A DNA stretch of 64,000 nt from Hyalangium ruber (GTDB lineage: Bacteria; Myxococcota; Myxococcia; Myxococcales; Myxococcaceae): the NCBI RefSeq assembly GCF_034259325.1, contig NZ_JAXIVS010000017.1, positions 161,277 through 225,276 on the forward strand. Reading direction: 5' to 3'. This document shows positions 36,290 to 45,327 of this stretch, piece by piece (positions within the stretch are counted from its first letter, which is position 1; each line of letters begins with the position of its first letter). The position numbers and the translations under genes are program-made. The notes below the pieces were generated by a model that did not search any database, had not been told where the DNA came from, and saw nothing but the letters and a program-made list of their open reading frames with translations.

Positions 36290-37779
36290 CGCCCACCTCC
36301 CTCGCGAGCCAGCTTCAGCGCGGCGCCGAGCGCCCGGGCCTTGGCCTCCGTCTCGTCCGCCTCCAGCCGCGGCACCGAGTCGGACACCAGCCCCGCGCCC
36401 GCCGTCCACAGCGTCCGGTCCCCATCCACGAAGAAGGTCCGCAGCGCGATGGCCACGTCCAGCGTGCCGCAGAAGGACAGGTAGCCCACCGCGCCCGCGT
36501 AGGGCCCGCGCCGCATCGGCTCCAGCTCGTCGATGATCTGCATCGCCCGGATCTTCGGAGCGCCCGACACCGTGCCCGCCGGGAACGTGACCGCCAGCGC
36601 GTCGAGCGCGTCGTACCCCGCGCCCATCTTCCCGCGCACCTGCGAGACGATGTGCATCACGTGGCTGTAGCGCTCGATGACCATCTGGTCCTCGACGCGC
36701 ACCGTGCCCGGCGCCGCCACGCGCCCCACGTCGTTGCGGCCCAGGTCCAACAGCATCATGTGCTCGGCGCGCTCCTTCTCGTCCGCGAGCAGCTCCTTCT
36801 CCAGCGCCTGGTCCTCGACCTCGGTGGCGCCCCGGCGGCGGGTGCCGGCGATGGGCCGCACCACGAGGTCCCCGTCGCGCACCTGCACCAGCAGCTCCGG
36901 CGAGGCCCCCACCAGCGCCCGCGCCTCGCCCAGCTCCACCAGGAAGAGGTACGGCGAGGGATTCACCCGCCGCAGCGCCCGGTAGAGGCTCAGCGGCGGC
37001 GGCGTGCCGCGCGTCTCGAAGCGCCTCGCCAGCACCACCTGCATGCAGTCGCCCGCGCGGATGTACTCCTTCACGCGCTCCACCGCCGCCTCGTAGCCAG
37101 CCCGGTCCCAGAGCGCCACCGTCTCCGGCTCGCCGCGCATCTTCGGCGCCGCCGCGTAGGCCTCCGGGGGCAGCGGCTTGCGCAGGCGCTCGGCCATGGC
37201 CTCGGCGCGCTCCTCCGCGTCCTTGAGCGCCAGGGCCACGCTGCCGTGCAGCGCGGGCCGAGCGATCACCGTGGGCCGGAGCGACTGGGTGCGCGTGTCG
37301 TGGGTGACGAACTCATCGCACAGCAGCCACTCGGAGTCCGGGAACGACAAGTCATTCGGGTGCCGATCCGGCACATGGCGCTCGAACCACGATGCGCAGT
37401 TGTAGCCCATGTAGCCCACGAGCCCGCCGAGGAAGGGCGCCTCGCCCGGCAGCGCCGTCACCGCCAGCTCACGCCACAGCGCGCGCAGCACCTCCAGCGG
37501 CTTGCCGTCGCGACGCTCCTCGCGCTCGCCGCGCCACAGCGTGCCCCCGTTGCGATCCAGCCGGACACGACCCGTGGGCGCGGTACACACGTGGCTGTAG
37601 CGCCCGAAGCGCTCGCCGCCGTAACACGACTCGAGGATGAACCCCCGAGGGCCCGGGCCCAGCTTGAGGTAGGCCGACAGCGGCGTGTCGAGATCCGAAG
37701 GGAGATCCACCGAGACGGGGACCGCCTCGCCCTTCTCCGCGCGCTGGCGGTACGCCGCCTTCCGCTCCTGTGCGTTCAT
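36286..37779 (-). CDS. trpE: Anthranilate synthase component I
   Basis: 497 aa; the ATG at 37779 is preceded by GGGAGAG. It converts chorismate and ammonia to anthranilate, the committed tryptophan step. The N-terminal feedback site LESCYGG matches the LLES element that binds tryptophan. The C-terminal chorismate-binding domain shows GDCMQVVLARRF, NPSPYLFLVE, PIAGTRRRG, HMMLLDLGRNDVGRV, SHVMHIVSQV, FPAGTVSGAPKIRAM and AYAGAVGY-like PYAGAVGYLS. Feedback inhibition by tryptophan is therefore expected. It heads a two-gene operon with trpG. Its leader contains a two-part hairpin (37842-37886). Confidence 0.97.
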   Translation of the reverse strand: MNAQERKAAYRQRAEKGEAVPVSVDLPSDLDTPLSAYLKLGPGPRGFILESCYGGERFGRYSHVCTAPTGRVRLDRNGGTLWRGEREERRDGKPLEVLRALWRELAVTALPGEAPFLGGLVGYMGYNCASWFERHVPDRHPNDLSFPDSEWLLCDEFVTHDTRTQSLRPTVIARPALHGSVALALKDAEERAEAMAERLRKPLPPEAYAAAPKMRGEPETVALWDRAGYEAAVERVKEYIRAGDCMQVVLARRFETRGTPPPLSLYRALRRVNPSPYLFLVELGEARALVGASPELLVQVRDGDLVVRPIAGTRRRGATEVEDQALEKELLADEKERAEHMMLLDLGRNDVGRVAAPGTVRVEDQMVIERYSHVMHIVSQVRGKMGAGYDALDALAVTFPAGTVSGAPKIRAMQIIDELEPMRRGPYAGAVGYLSFCGTLDVAIALRTFFVDGDRTLWTAGAGLVSDSVPRLEADETEAKARALGAALKLAREGGGR

Positions 37780-38078
37780 GGTCTTCGCTCTCCCCTCTCC
37801 GTGCATGAGAGGGCTCTTTGCAGCGCCGCGTGAATCCCACCCGGGGGCAGGGCTCTCTTGGCGAGCTGACAGCCAAGTCTCCCCCGCCCGGCGAAATGTG
37901 GAAAGGGCGACAGTCCCCCCACAACGCCCCCCGCTCCCACTTCTTCCCTTTCCTACCTATCAGGAAGGGTGGAGGGCCGTCGAGCCGCTGCCTGCTCGCT
38001 TGGGCTTCGGGGTAGCGAATTCCCCGCGTGCCCCCTTCCGTGGCCACCTACCTATCACGTCGTTAATCAAATGGGGCT
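37780..38078. other. Divergent intergenic region between trpE and the repair cassette
   Basis: About 300 nt that must hold promoters for both directions. On the trpE side, CGGGGG (37842-37847) can pair with CCCCCG (37881-37886), and TTGGC (37859-37863) pairs with GCCAA (37872-37876), giving a nested hairpin in the trpE leader. No run of Trp codons or leader peptide was found. The part near 38050-38075 is AT-richer (GTTAATCAAAT). No clear -35/-10 pair could be defined. Confidence 0.4.
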
Positions 38079-39101
38079 TTGGGTGCCTACCCGTTCCAGG
38101 ACAGACCGCCGCTGGTCTCGGTGACACCCCAGGGCCTCTATTGCCCGCCGGGGGACTTCTATATCGACCCGTGGCGCCCGGTGGACCGGGCCCTCATCAC
38201 CCACGCCCATGGCGACCACGCCCGGGGCGGCAGCCGGCGCTACCTCGGCGCCCGGGCCGGACAGGGGCTGCTGCGCAAGCGCCTGGGCGCGGACTCGGAG
38301 CTGGCCACGCTGGAGTACGGAGAGCGGCTCGCCGTGGGCGACGTCACGGTGAGCTTCCACCCCGCGGGCCATGTGCTCGGCAGCGCGCAGATCCGCATCG
38401 AGCACCGGGGCGAGGTGTGGATCGTCTCCGGCGACTACAAGCGCACGCCGGACCCCACCTGCACACCGTTCGAGGTGGTGCGCTGCGACACCTTCATCAC
38501 CGAGGCCACCTTCGGGCTGCCCATCTACCGCTGGGATGACCCGCGCCTGGTGGCCGAGGACATCCTGCGCTGGTGGGACGGCAACCGCGAGGCGGGGCGT
38601 GCCTCGGTGCTGTTCTGCTACGCGCTGGGCAAGGCGCAGCGCATCCTCGGAGAACTCGCGCGGCTCACGGACCGGCCCGTGTTGATCCACGGCGCCGTGA
38701 ATGGCCTGGTGGGCTGCTACCGCGAGGCGGGTGTGGCGATGGTGCCCACGCAGCTCGTTTCGGAGACGGAGAAGGGCGCCTCCTTCACGGGAGCGCTGGT
38801 GCTGGCACCGCCGAGCGCGGGCGGCTCCACGTGGATGCGCCGCTTCGGGGACGCGGCCACGGCATTCGCCTCGGGGTGGATGCGCGTGCGTGGCAACCGG
38901 CGCCGGCGCGGCTTCGACCGGGGCTTCGTGCTCTCGGACCACGCGGACTGGCCGGAGCTGCTCCAGACGGTGGAGGACACCCAGGCGAGCCGGGTGCTCG
39001 CCACCCACGGCTACAGCGAGCAGCTGGCGCGCTACCTGCGCGAGAAGGGGCTGGATGCCGCGCCGCTGTCCACCCCCTTCGAGGGCGAGGCGGAGGACTG
39101 A
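38079..39101 (+). CDS. Ligase-associated DNA exonuclease (MBL/beta-CASP-like)
   Basis: 340 aa from a TTG start; an in-frame GTG about 14 codons later is possible. Metallo-beta-lactamase fold with the metal motif THAHGDHARGG, then HPAGHVLGSAQI, SGDYKRTPDPT, TEATFGLPIY and LSDHADW. This is the SNM1/beta-CASP-like exonuclease typical of bacterial ligase-associated repair clusters, which trims DNA ends. It is followed after 2 nt by an ATP-dependent DNA ligase and then by Lhr-core and PdeM, the standard cluster order. Confidence 0.92.
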   Translation: MGAYPFQDRPPLVSVTPQGLYCPPGDFYIDPWRPVDRALITHAHGDHARGGSRRYLGARAGQGLLRKRLGADSELATLEYGERLAVGDVTVSFHPAGHVLGSAQIRIEHRGEVWIVSGDYKRTPDPTCTPFEVVRCDTFITEATFGLPIYRWDDPRLVAEDILRWWDGNREAGRASVLFCYALGKAQRILGELARLTDRPVLIHGAVNGLVGCYREAGVAMVPTQLVSETEKGASFTGALVLAPPSAGGSTWMRRFGDAATAFASGWMRVRGNRRRRGFDRGFVLSDHADWPELLQTVEDTQASRVLATHGYSEQLARYLREKGLDAAPLSTPFEGEAED

Positions 39102-39103
39102 GC

Positions 39104-40699
39104 ATGCGACGCTTCGCGGACCTCTATGACGCGCTGGACTCCACCACTTCCACCAACGCCAAGGTGGAGGCGATGGTGCGCTACTTCCGGGAGGCGCCTC
39201 CCCAGGACGCGGCCTGGGCCCTGTACTTCCTCACCGGCCGGCGCCTGAAGCGACTGCTCACGACCAAGGTGCTGGTGCAGTGGACGCAGGAGCTGACGGA
39301 CATCCCCGACTGGCTCTTCGCCGAGGTGTACGCCTCCGTGGGGGACCTGGCGGAGGTCATTGCCCTGATGCTGGACCAGTACGAGCGCCCCGCCCTGCCG
39401 GAGGAGATGCCCCTGTCCTGGTGGCTGGAGCAGCGGCTATTGCCCCTGCGCGAGCTGGAGCCCGCCGATCAGCGTGAGCAGGTGCTGTCCTGGTGGAAGG
39501 TGCTGCCCCGCCGCGAGCTGTTCCTGCTCACCAAGCTGCTCACCGGAGAGCTGCGCGTGGGCGTCTCGGACACGCTGGTGGTGCGCGCCGTGGCTCAGGT
39601 GGCGGAGCTGCCGCCGGCCACCCTCTCCCACCGGCTGATGGGCACCTGGTCTCCCTCGCGTGAGTTCTTCGAGCAGCTGATCTCGCCCGATGTGTCGGAC
39701 GGGGATGCGTCCCGCCCATACCCCTTCTATCTGGCCTCGCCGCTGGAGCAGCCGGCGGAGTCGCTGGGCGAGATGAAGGACTGGCTCATCGAGTGGAAGT
39801 GGGACGGCATCCGCGGCCAGCTCATCCGAAGAGCGGGCAGCGTGTACCTGTGGAGCCGAGGCGAGGAGCTCATCACCGAGCGCTTCCCGGAGATTACCCA
39901 CGCCGCCGAGGCGCTGCCCGAGGGCACGGTGCTGGATGGAGAGGTGCTCGCCTACGAGAGCGGGAAGCCCCTGCCCTTCAGCCGGCTGCAGCGGCGCATC
40001 GGCCGACAGAAGCTGACGGCCAAGGTGCTCAGCGAGGCGCCCGCCACGTTCATCGCCTACGACTTGCTGGAGGAGCACGGAGAGGACCTCCGGGGAAAGC
40101 CCCTGCGCGAGCGCCGGGCACGACTGGAGGCCCTGCTGAAGGACAAACGCGGCTTCACCGTGTCGCCTCCGGTGGAGACCGACTCGTGGGAGGAGCTGGC
40201 CCTGCTGCGGCAGGAGTCGCGCGAGCGCAACGTCGAGGGCTTCATGCTCAAGCGCCTGGAGTCCACCTACCAGCACGGGCGCAAGCGCGGCGACTGGTGG
40301 AAGTGGAAGATCGATCCGTTCACCGTGGACGCGGTGCTGCTCTACGCGCACCCTGGGCACGGGCGCCGCTCCTCGCTCTACACGGACTACACCTTCGCCG
40401 TGTGGAACGGGCAGGACCTGCTGCCCGTGGCCAAAGCGTACTCGGGGCTCACCGACCAGGAGATCTCCAAGCTGGACCGGTGGATCCGCGCCCACACGCG
40501 CGAGAAGTTCGGTCCCGTCCGCTCCGTGTCCCCCGAGCAGGTCTTCGAGCTGCACTTCGAGGGAATCGCCTCCTCGCCTCGACACAAGTCGGGCATCGCC
40601 CTGCGCTTCCCGCGCATCGCCCGCTGGCGCCTGGACAAGAAGCCACAGGACGCCGACACCCTCGATCGCCTCAAGGAGTTGCTCCATGCCCAGCACTAG
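39104..40699 (+). CDS. ATP-dependent DNA ligase of the Lhr-associated repair cassette
   Basis: 531 aa. The nucleotidyltransferase motif I is EWKWDGIRG with the AMP-accepting Lys232. Further motifs: VLDGEVLAY (III), FIAYDLLEEHGEDL (IIIa), EGFMLKRLESTYQHGRKRGDWWKWK (IV/V) and an OB-fold C-terminus. The N-terminal helical domain (about 1-200) is the DNA-binding part shared with archaeal/eukaryal Lig1-type enzymes. It seals nicks with ATP rather than the NAD+ used by the replicative LigA. Its last 14 nt overlap the helicase gene, so the two are coupled. Confidence 0.95.
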   Translation: MRRFADLYDALDSTTSTNAKVEAMVRYFREAPPQDAAWALYFLTGRRLKRLLTTKVLVQWTQELTDIPDWLFAEVYASVGDLAEVIALMLDQYERPALPEEMPLSWWLEQRLLPLRELEPADQREQVLSWWKVLPRRELFLLTKLLTGELRVGVSDTLVVRAVAQVAELPPATLSHRLMGTWSPSREFFEQLISPDVSDGDASRPYPFYLASPLEQPAESLGEMKDWLIEWKWDGIRGQLIRRAGSVYLWSRGEELITERFPEITHAAEALPEGTVLDGEVLAYESGKPLPFSRLQRRIGRQKLTAKVLSEAPATFIAYDLLEEHGEDLRGKPLRERRARLEALLKDKRGFTVSPPVETDSWEELALLRQESRERNVEGFMLKRLESTYQHGRKRGDWWKWKIDPFTVDAVLLYAHPGHGRRSSLYTDYTFAVWNGQDLLPVAKAYSGLTDQEISKLDRWIRAHTREKFGPVRSVSPEQVFELHFEGIASSPRHKSGIALRFPRIARWRLDKKPQDADTLDRLKELLHAQH

Positions 40700-43199
40700 G
40701 CGCAAGGGGACCTCCCGGGCCAAGAAGCGCGGGGCCAGGCCCCTCGTCTCTGTCCCGAAGCCCGAGGGCAAGCCGCTCGACAGGCTCCGCGCCTGGTTCC
40801 GCGAGCGCGGATGGACGCCCTACCCCTTCCAGGAGCACGCATGGGAGGCCTACTCGCGCGGCGAGAGCGGGCTCATCCATGTCCCCACCGGCGCCGGCAA
40901 GACGTACGCCGCCTATATGGGTCCTCTGGCCGACGTGGCCGAGGGTGGACGCAAGGGGCTGCAGATCCTCTATGTGACGCCGCTGCGCGCCGTGTCCCGC
41001 GACATCGAGCTGGCCCTGAACGAGCCGCTGGCCGTGCTCGACGGGGATATCTCCGTGGAGAGCCGCACCGGAGACACCTCTTCCTCCGTGCGCCAGCGCC
41101 AGCGCGAGCGGCTGCCCGAGGTGCTCATCACCACCCCGGAGTCGCTCTCCCTGCTGCTCGCCGGTGAGCAGGCCTCCGAGCGCTTCGCGGGCCTGCGCGC
41201 CATCATCGTCGACGAGTGGCACGAGCTGCTGAGCACCAAGCGCGGCACGCAGATGGAGCTGGCCCTGGCGCGCTTGCGCCGCTTCGCCCCCACCGTGCGC
41301 ACCTGGGCCCTGTCCGCCACCCTCGCCAACCTCGACCAGGCCGCGCGGGCCGTGGTGGGCCCGCTCACCACGCCCACCGTCCTGAGCGCAGACATCGAGC
41401 GCCCCATCGAGGTGAGCACGCTGCTGCCCGACAGCGTGGACAGCTTCCCGTGGGCCGGGCACCTCGGCTTCGCCATGCTGGAGAAGGTGGCGGCCTGGCT
41501 CGACCCGGCTCGCTCCACCCTCCTCTTCACCAACACCCGCTCCCAGGCGGAGCGCTGGTTCGAGGGCCTGCGCTTCGCCCGCCCCGAGTGGGAGCAGCAA
41601 CTCGCCCTCCACCACGGCTCCATCGACCGCGAGGAGCGCGAGCGGGTGGAAGGAGGCCTCAAGGACGGCTCGGTGCGCATCGTCGTGTGTACCTCCTCGC
41701 TGGACCTGGGCGTGGACTTCGGCCCCGTGGAGCGCGTGGTGCAGGTGGGCAGCCCCAAGGGCATCGGCCGCTCCCTCCAGCGCGCGGGCCGCAGCGGCCA
41801 CCGCCCCGGAGCCACGTGCCACCTGCTCTTCGTCCCCACCCACGCCCTGGAATTGGTGGAGATGGCCGCCGCGCGCGAGGCGCTCCAGCGTGGCGAGGTC
41901 GAGTCCCGCCTGCCCCTGAGCAAGCCGCTGGACGTGCTGGCCCAGCACCTCGTCACCTGCGCCATGGGCGGAGGCTTCACCCGCGAGGCCATGCGCGCCG
42001 AGGTGCGCGAGGCCACCAGCTACCAGGGCCTCACCGACGAGGAGTTCGAGTGGACGCTGGCGCTGGTGCGCGAGGGCGGCCCCACCCTCAAGGCCTACCC
42101 CGAGTTCCGCCGCGTGGTGGAGCACGAGGGCCGCTTCGTCGTCGCCGACGCGCGCATCGCCCGGATGCACAAGCTCAACATCGGCACCATCACCTCGGAC
42201 GCCACGGTGCAGCTGCGCTACTGGAACGGCGCCCGCCTGGGCTCCATCGAGGAGTCGTACATCAGCCGGATGCGGCCCGGAGAGACGTTCCTCTTCGCGG
42301 GCAAGCGGCTGGAGTTCAGCCGCTTCAAGGACATGACGGCGTACGTGAAGCCCGCCAAGACCAAGCCCACGCAGACGCCGCGCTGGATGGGCAGCCGCCT
42401 GGCCATCTCCGGCTCGCTGGCCGCCGCCGTGCGCCGCACCCTGAACGGTGCTCGCCAGGGAGACGTCACCGCCGAGGAGCTTGCCGCCGCCTGGCCGGTG
42501 CTCGACACGCAGGCGAAGCTCTCACGCATCCCCGCCGAGGGCACCTGCCTCGCCGAGGAGTGCGAGACGCGCGACGGCTACCACCTCTTCCTCTACCCCT
42601 TCGAGGGGAGGCTGGTACACGAGGGCCTGGCGGCCCTGCTGGCGCTGCGCTTCACCCGCCTGCGCAAGGCCACCTTCAGCCTCTCGGTGAACGACTACGG
42701 CATCGAGTTCCTCTCGCCGGACTTCTTTCCTTATGAGGAGGTGCTGCGCCCCGCCCTCTTCACCCGCGAGCACCTGGTGGAGGACATCCTCGAGAGCGTC
42801 AACCTGAGCGAGCTGGCGCGGCGCCAGTTCCGGGACGTGGCGCGCGTGGCGGGGCTCATCCTCCCGGGGCTGCCGGGCGCCCGGAAGTCCACGCGCCAGG
42901 TCCAGGCCAGCGCCTCGCTGCTCTACGACGTCTTCCTCAAATACGACCCGGAGAACCTGCTGCTCACCCAGGCCAGACGCGAGGTGCTGGAGCAGCAGTT
43001 CGAGCAGAACCGGCTCACCGCCACCCTGGAGCGCCTGGAGCGCTCTCCCCTGGAGTTGGTCCACGTCCGGCGGCCCACGCCGCTGGCCTTCCCGCTCGTC
43101 GTCGAGCGCATCAGCGCGAGCCTCTCCAATGAGTCCCTCTTGGATCGGGTACAGCGCCTCAAGGAGCGATGGCAACGCGAGGATGCCAGGTCCGCCTGA
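40686..43199 (+). CDS. Ligase-associated DEXH-box helicase (Lhr-core)
   Basis: 837 aa, the length of Lhr-core proteins that lack the long C-terminal extension of mycobacterial Lhr. Motifs: Walker A VPTGAGKT (about 66-73), VTPLRAVSRD (Ia), VDEWHELLSTKRG (DEXH, II), LSATLAN (III), TNTRSQAERW (IV), VVCTSSLDLGVDFG (V), QRAGRSGHRPG (VI). A winged-helix and the Lhr-specific domain follow. It is a 3'-5' ssDNA translocase that unwinds DNA with ATP. The downstream pdeM start lies inside its 3' end (31-nt overlap), showing tight coupling. Confidence 0.96.
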   Translation: MPSTRRKGTSRAKKRGARPLVSVPKPEGKPLDRLRAWFRERGWTPYPFQEHAWEAYSRGESGLIHVPTGAGKTYAAYMGPLADVAEGGRKGLQILYVTPLRAVSRDIELALNEPLAVLDGDISVESRTGDTSSSVRQRQRERLPEVLITTPESLSLLLAGEQASERFAGLRAIIVDEWHELLSTKRGTQMELALARLRRFAPTVRTWALSATLANLDQAARAVVGPLTTPTVLSADIERPIEVSTLLPDSVDSFPWAGHLGFAMLEKVAAWLDPARSTLLFTNTRSQAERWFEGLRFARPEWEQQLALHHGSIDREERERVEGGLKDGSVRIVVCTSSLDLGVDFGPVERVVQVGSPKGIGRSLQRAGRSGHRPGATCHLLFVPTHALELVEMAAAREALQRGEVESRLPLSKPLDVLAQHLVTCAMGGGFTREAMRAEVREATSYQGLTDEEFEWTLALVREGGPTLKAYPEFRRVVEHEGRFVVADARIARMHKLNIGTITSDATVQLRYWNGARLGSIEESYISRMRPGETFLFAGKRLEFSRFKDMTAYVKPAKTKPTQTPRWMGSRLAISGSLAAAVRRTLNGARQGDVTAEELAAAWPVLDTQAKLSRIPAEGTCLAEECETRDGYHLFLYPFEGRLVHEGLAALLALRFTRLRKATFSLSVNDYGIEFLSPDFFPYEEVLRPALFTREHLVEDILESVNLSELARRQFRDVARVAGLILPGLPGARKSTRQVQASASLLYDVFLKYDPENLLLTQARREVLEQQFEQNRLTATLERLERSPLELVHVRRPTPLAFPLVVERISASLSNESLLDRVQRLKERWQREDARSA

Positions 43200-43822
43200 G
43201 CGGAACGGAGCTGGAGCTGCTGCCCGAGCGGGGCCTGTACTGGCCTCGAGCCGGGCTGCTCGCCGTGGCCGACCTGCACTGGGGCAAGCCCGAGAGCTTC
43301 CAGCAGCACGGCATCCCCCTGCCCACCGGCGTGCTGGAGGACGACCTGAAGCGCCTGTCCCAAGCCCTGCACCGCACCGGGGCCCGGCGCCTGCTCCTCG
43401 TGGGAGACCTCATCCACTCCCGGCGCGGCATCACCCCCGCCGTCACCCAGCGCATCGCCACCTGGCGAGCAGGCCATGACGCCGTGGAGATGGTCCTGGT
43501 CCGAGGCAACCACGACCGGCACCTCAAGCTCCTGCCCCCCGAGTGGCGCATCGACGTCCAGGAGGAGCACACGGACGAGGGCCCCTTCCGCTTCGCCCAC
43601 CACCCCGAACCCGCGACAGGCCGCTACCTCTGGGCCGGCCACCTCCACCCCGTGGTGCGCCTGCCCCTGGGCAAGGACCGGGTGCGCCTGCCCTGCTTCC
43701 ACGTCGGGCCCGAGGTCGGCATACTCCCTGCATTCAGCGCCTTCACGGGGGGCGTGAACGTCACCCGGCGCCCGGGCGAGCGCATCTTCGCCATCGCCGA
43801 CACCGCCGTGGTCGAGGTGTAG
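43169..43822 (+). CDS. pdeM: PdeM, ligase-associated calcineurin-like phosphoesterase/endonuclease
   Basis: 217 aa. Metallophosphoesterase motifs: VADLHWGKPESF, VGDLIHSRRG, LVRGNHDRH, AGHLHPVVRL. These supply the two-metal active site (Asp, His, Asp, Asn, His). PdeM proteins are small Mre11-like nucleases linked to Lhr-core clusters. The gene starts inside the end of the helicase gene. The short HNH gene follows 4 nt later. The group together would process, unwind and rejoin damaged DNA. Confidence 0.93.
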   Translation: MATRGCQVRLSGTELELLPERGLYWPRAGLLAVADLHWGKPESFQQHGIPLPTGVLEDDLKRLSQALHRTGARRLLLVGDLIHSRRGITPAVTQRIATWRAGHDAVEMVLVRGNHDRHLKLLPPEWRIDVQEEHTDEGPFRFAHHPEPATGRYLWAGHLHPVVRLPLGKDRVRLPCFHVGPEVGILPAFSAFTGGVNVTRRPGERIFAIADTAVVEV

Positions 43823-43826
43823 GTCC

Positions 43827-44192
43827 GTGAGTGCCTCCAAGCGCCGCCGCGTCCTCGACATCATCGCCACGGACTCCACCTTCGAGCGCGCCGACTTCCG
43901 GGGCCGCGAGGTGTGGCTCGGCAAGTGCCTGCACTGCAACGCCCACCTGATGGTGGACCTCACCGGCGAGCCCATCAGCCGGGCCACCATCGAGCACATC
44001 ATCCCCCGGGTCCACGGCGGCACCGACTCCCTGGAGAACCTCGGCCTGGCCTGCGCCCGCTGCAACCAGGGCAAGGGCACCCGGCACGACCCCCGCTATC
44101 ATAAGGATGCGCGCGCCCAGCAACTGGTGGCCCGCCTCCAGGAGCGCCGCCGCGAGCGCTGGCGGGACCCGGACGCCCCCGAGCCCGACTGA
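43827..44192 (+). CDS. HNH endonuclease, fifth gene of the repair cassette
   Basis: 121 aa from a GTG. Compact HNH domain: CLHCNAHLMVD (Cys pair), TIEHIIPRVHGGTDSLENLGLACARCNQGKG (His, Asn and second Cys pair), then KDARAQQL. The zinc is held by the four Cys residues and the catalytic His is in EHIIPR. It starts 4 nt after pdeM, so it belongs to the same operon, though an HNH gene is not an obligate part of the known ligase-associated clusters. It may make a nick or double-strand break during the repair process; this is inference from position. Confidence 0.88.
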   Translation: MSASKRRRVLDIIATDSTFERADFRGREVWLGKCLHCNAHLMVDLTGEPISRATIEHIIPRVHGGTDSLENLGLACARCNQGKGTRHDPRYHKDARAQQLVARLQERRRERWRDPDAPEPD

Positions 44193-44664
44193 GAAAGCGC
44201 CCTGGCTGATGGGCCGCATCAAACCGGCTGCTGGTGGCTTCCCTTTCGAGCACTGCGCGCGCCGCTGATCGCCGCCGATTCACCGACGCTTCCGCTCGCC
44301 AGAAGCGCACTTCATCGCCCGAGCCCCTCTGCGCTGCACGTCGCGCGTGCCGCCGTGCTATTCGCCACCTCGCGGGTTTCTTGGGAAACGAAAGAAGGTT
44401 GACAGTGGGGAGTCGATGGTCGATGGTCCCGCGCCGCGTTGGGTCGGGTGCAGGAGGAGGGACCCGCCCTCGGCATCTCTTCAGGATTTGGTCGTCGACT
44501 GTGAACGTGATTGCCATGCCTCACGCACGCCTCGAGCGTCCCGCTGATCACATCGACGAGATGAACCCTCTTTGCCTCCCGCCGTGTGCCGTTGCCTCCC
44601 GGCGAGGCCTCTTTTCCTCCCTGTCGCGTCTCTGTGCTGTCCCCTGCTTGCCCCTGGTCCTGGT
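44193..44664 (+). other. Non-coding region upstream of the respiratory operon
   Basis: About 470 nt without a convincing gene. It contains a TTGACA at 44399-44404, but the -10 candidate 17 nt later (GATGGT) is poor. A small hairpin, GTTTC-TTGG-GAAAC, lies just upstream. This stretch probably holds the promoter of the act-cox operon. A short open frame starting at 44572 reads into actA but lacks a heme-protein signal and looks like leader sequence. No tRNA or terminator with T-tract was found. Confidence 0.45.
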
Positions 44665-45327
44665 ATGAGCGGCCCTCTCTTCCCTCGCTGGACGAATACG
44701 GTGTCGCGGGCTTCCGCCGCGGCACTCCTCGCCGTCCCCGCAATCGCGATCGGCGGCCTGATGGCGTACGTGCGCTCGCCTCACGTCACTGGCCAGCAGC
44801 GCCCCATCGAACAGCCGATCGAGTTCGATCACCGCCACCACGCCGGTGACGAACAGATCGACTGTCGCTACTGCCACTGGACGGTGGAGAACTCGCCCTC
44901 GGCGGGTATCCCCTCCACCACCGTGTGCATGTCCTGCCACGCGCAGGTCTGGAACAAGAGCCCGTACCTCACCGAGGTGCGCAAGGCCTTCTTCGCCGAC
45001 CAGCCCATCCCCTGGGTGCGCGTCCACAACCTGCCGGACTTCGTCTACTTCAACCACTCCATCCACGTCGCCAAGGGCGTGGGCTGCGCCACCTGCCACG
45101 GCCGCGTGGACCAGATGGCCGCCATCGAGCAGCACTCGACGCTCACGATGAGCTGGTGCCTCGACTGCCACCGCAACCCCAAGCCGAACCTGCGGCCGCA
45201 GGAGTTCATCACCAGCATGACCTGGGCCCCGCCCGCTGACCCCCAGAAGGCTCACGAGCTCGGGGAGCAGCTGGCCAAGGACTACAACGTTCACTCGCGC
45301 ACGAGCTGCACCACATGCCACCGATGA
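44665..45327 (+). CDS. actA: ActA, pentaheme cytochrome c subunit of alternative complex III
   Basis: 220 aa. One N-terminal membrane anchor (about 14-34) precedes five CXXCH heme motifs: CRYCH, CMSCH, CATCH, CLDCH, CTTCH. The number five, the single anchor and the position before a large Mo-enzyme-like subunit match ActA of alternative complex III (ACIII), a quinol-oxidising complex that replaces bc1. ActA carries electrons from the iron-sulfur subunit to the periplasmic acceptor. The stop overlaps the actB start. Confidence 0.93.
   Translation: MSGPLFPRWTNTVSRASAAALLAVPAIAIGGLMAYVRSPHVTGQQRPIEQPIEFDHRHHAGDEQIDCRYCHWTVENSPSAGIPSTTVCMSCHAQVWNKSPYLTEVRKAFFADQPIPWVRVHNLPDFVYFNHSIHVAKGVGCATCHGRVDQMAAIEQHSTLTMSWCLDCHRNPKPNLRPQEFITSMTWAPPADPQKAHELGEQLAKDYNVHSRTSCTTCHR

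Noticed and set aside
37780..37900. trp attenuator with leader peptide upstream of trpE
   Set aside because: No short open frame with tandem Trp codons and no terminator T-tract was found.
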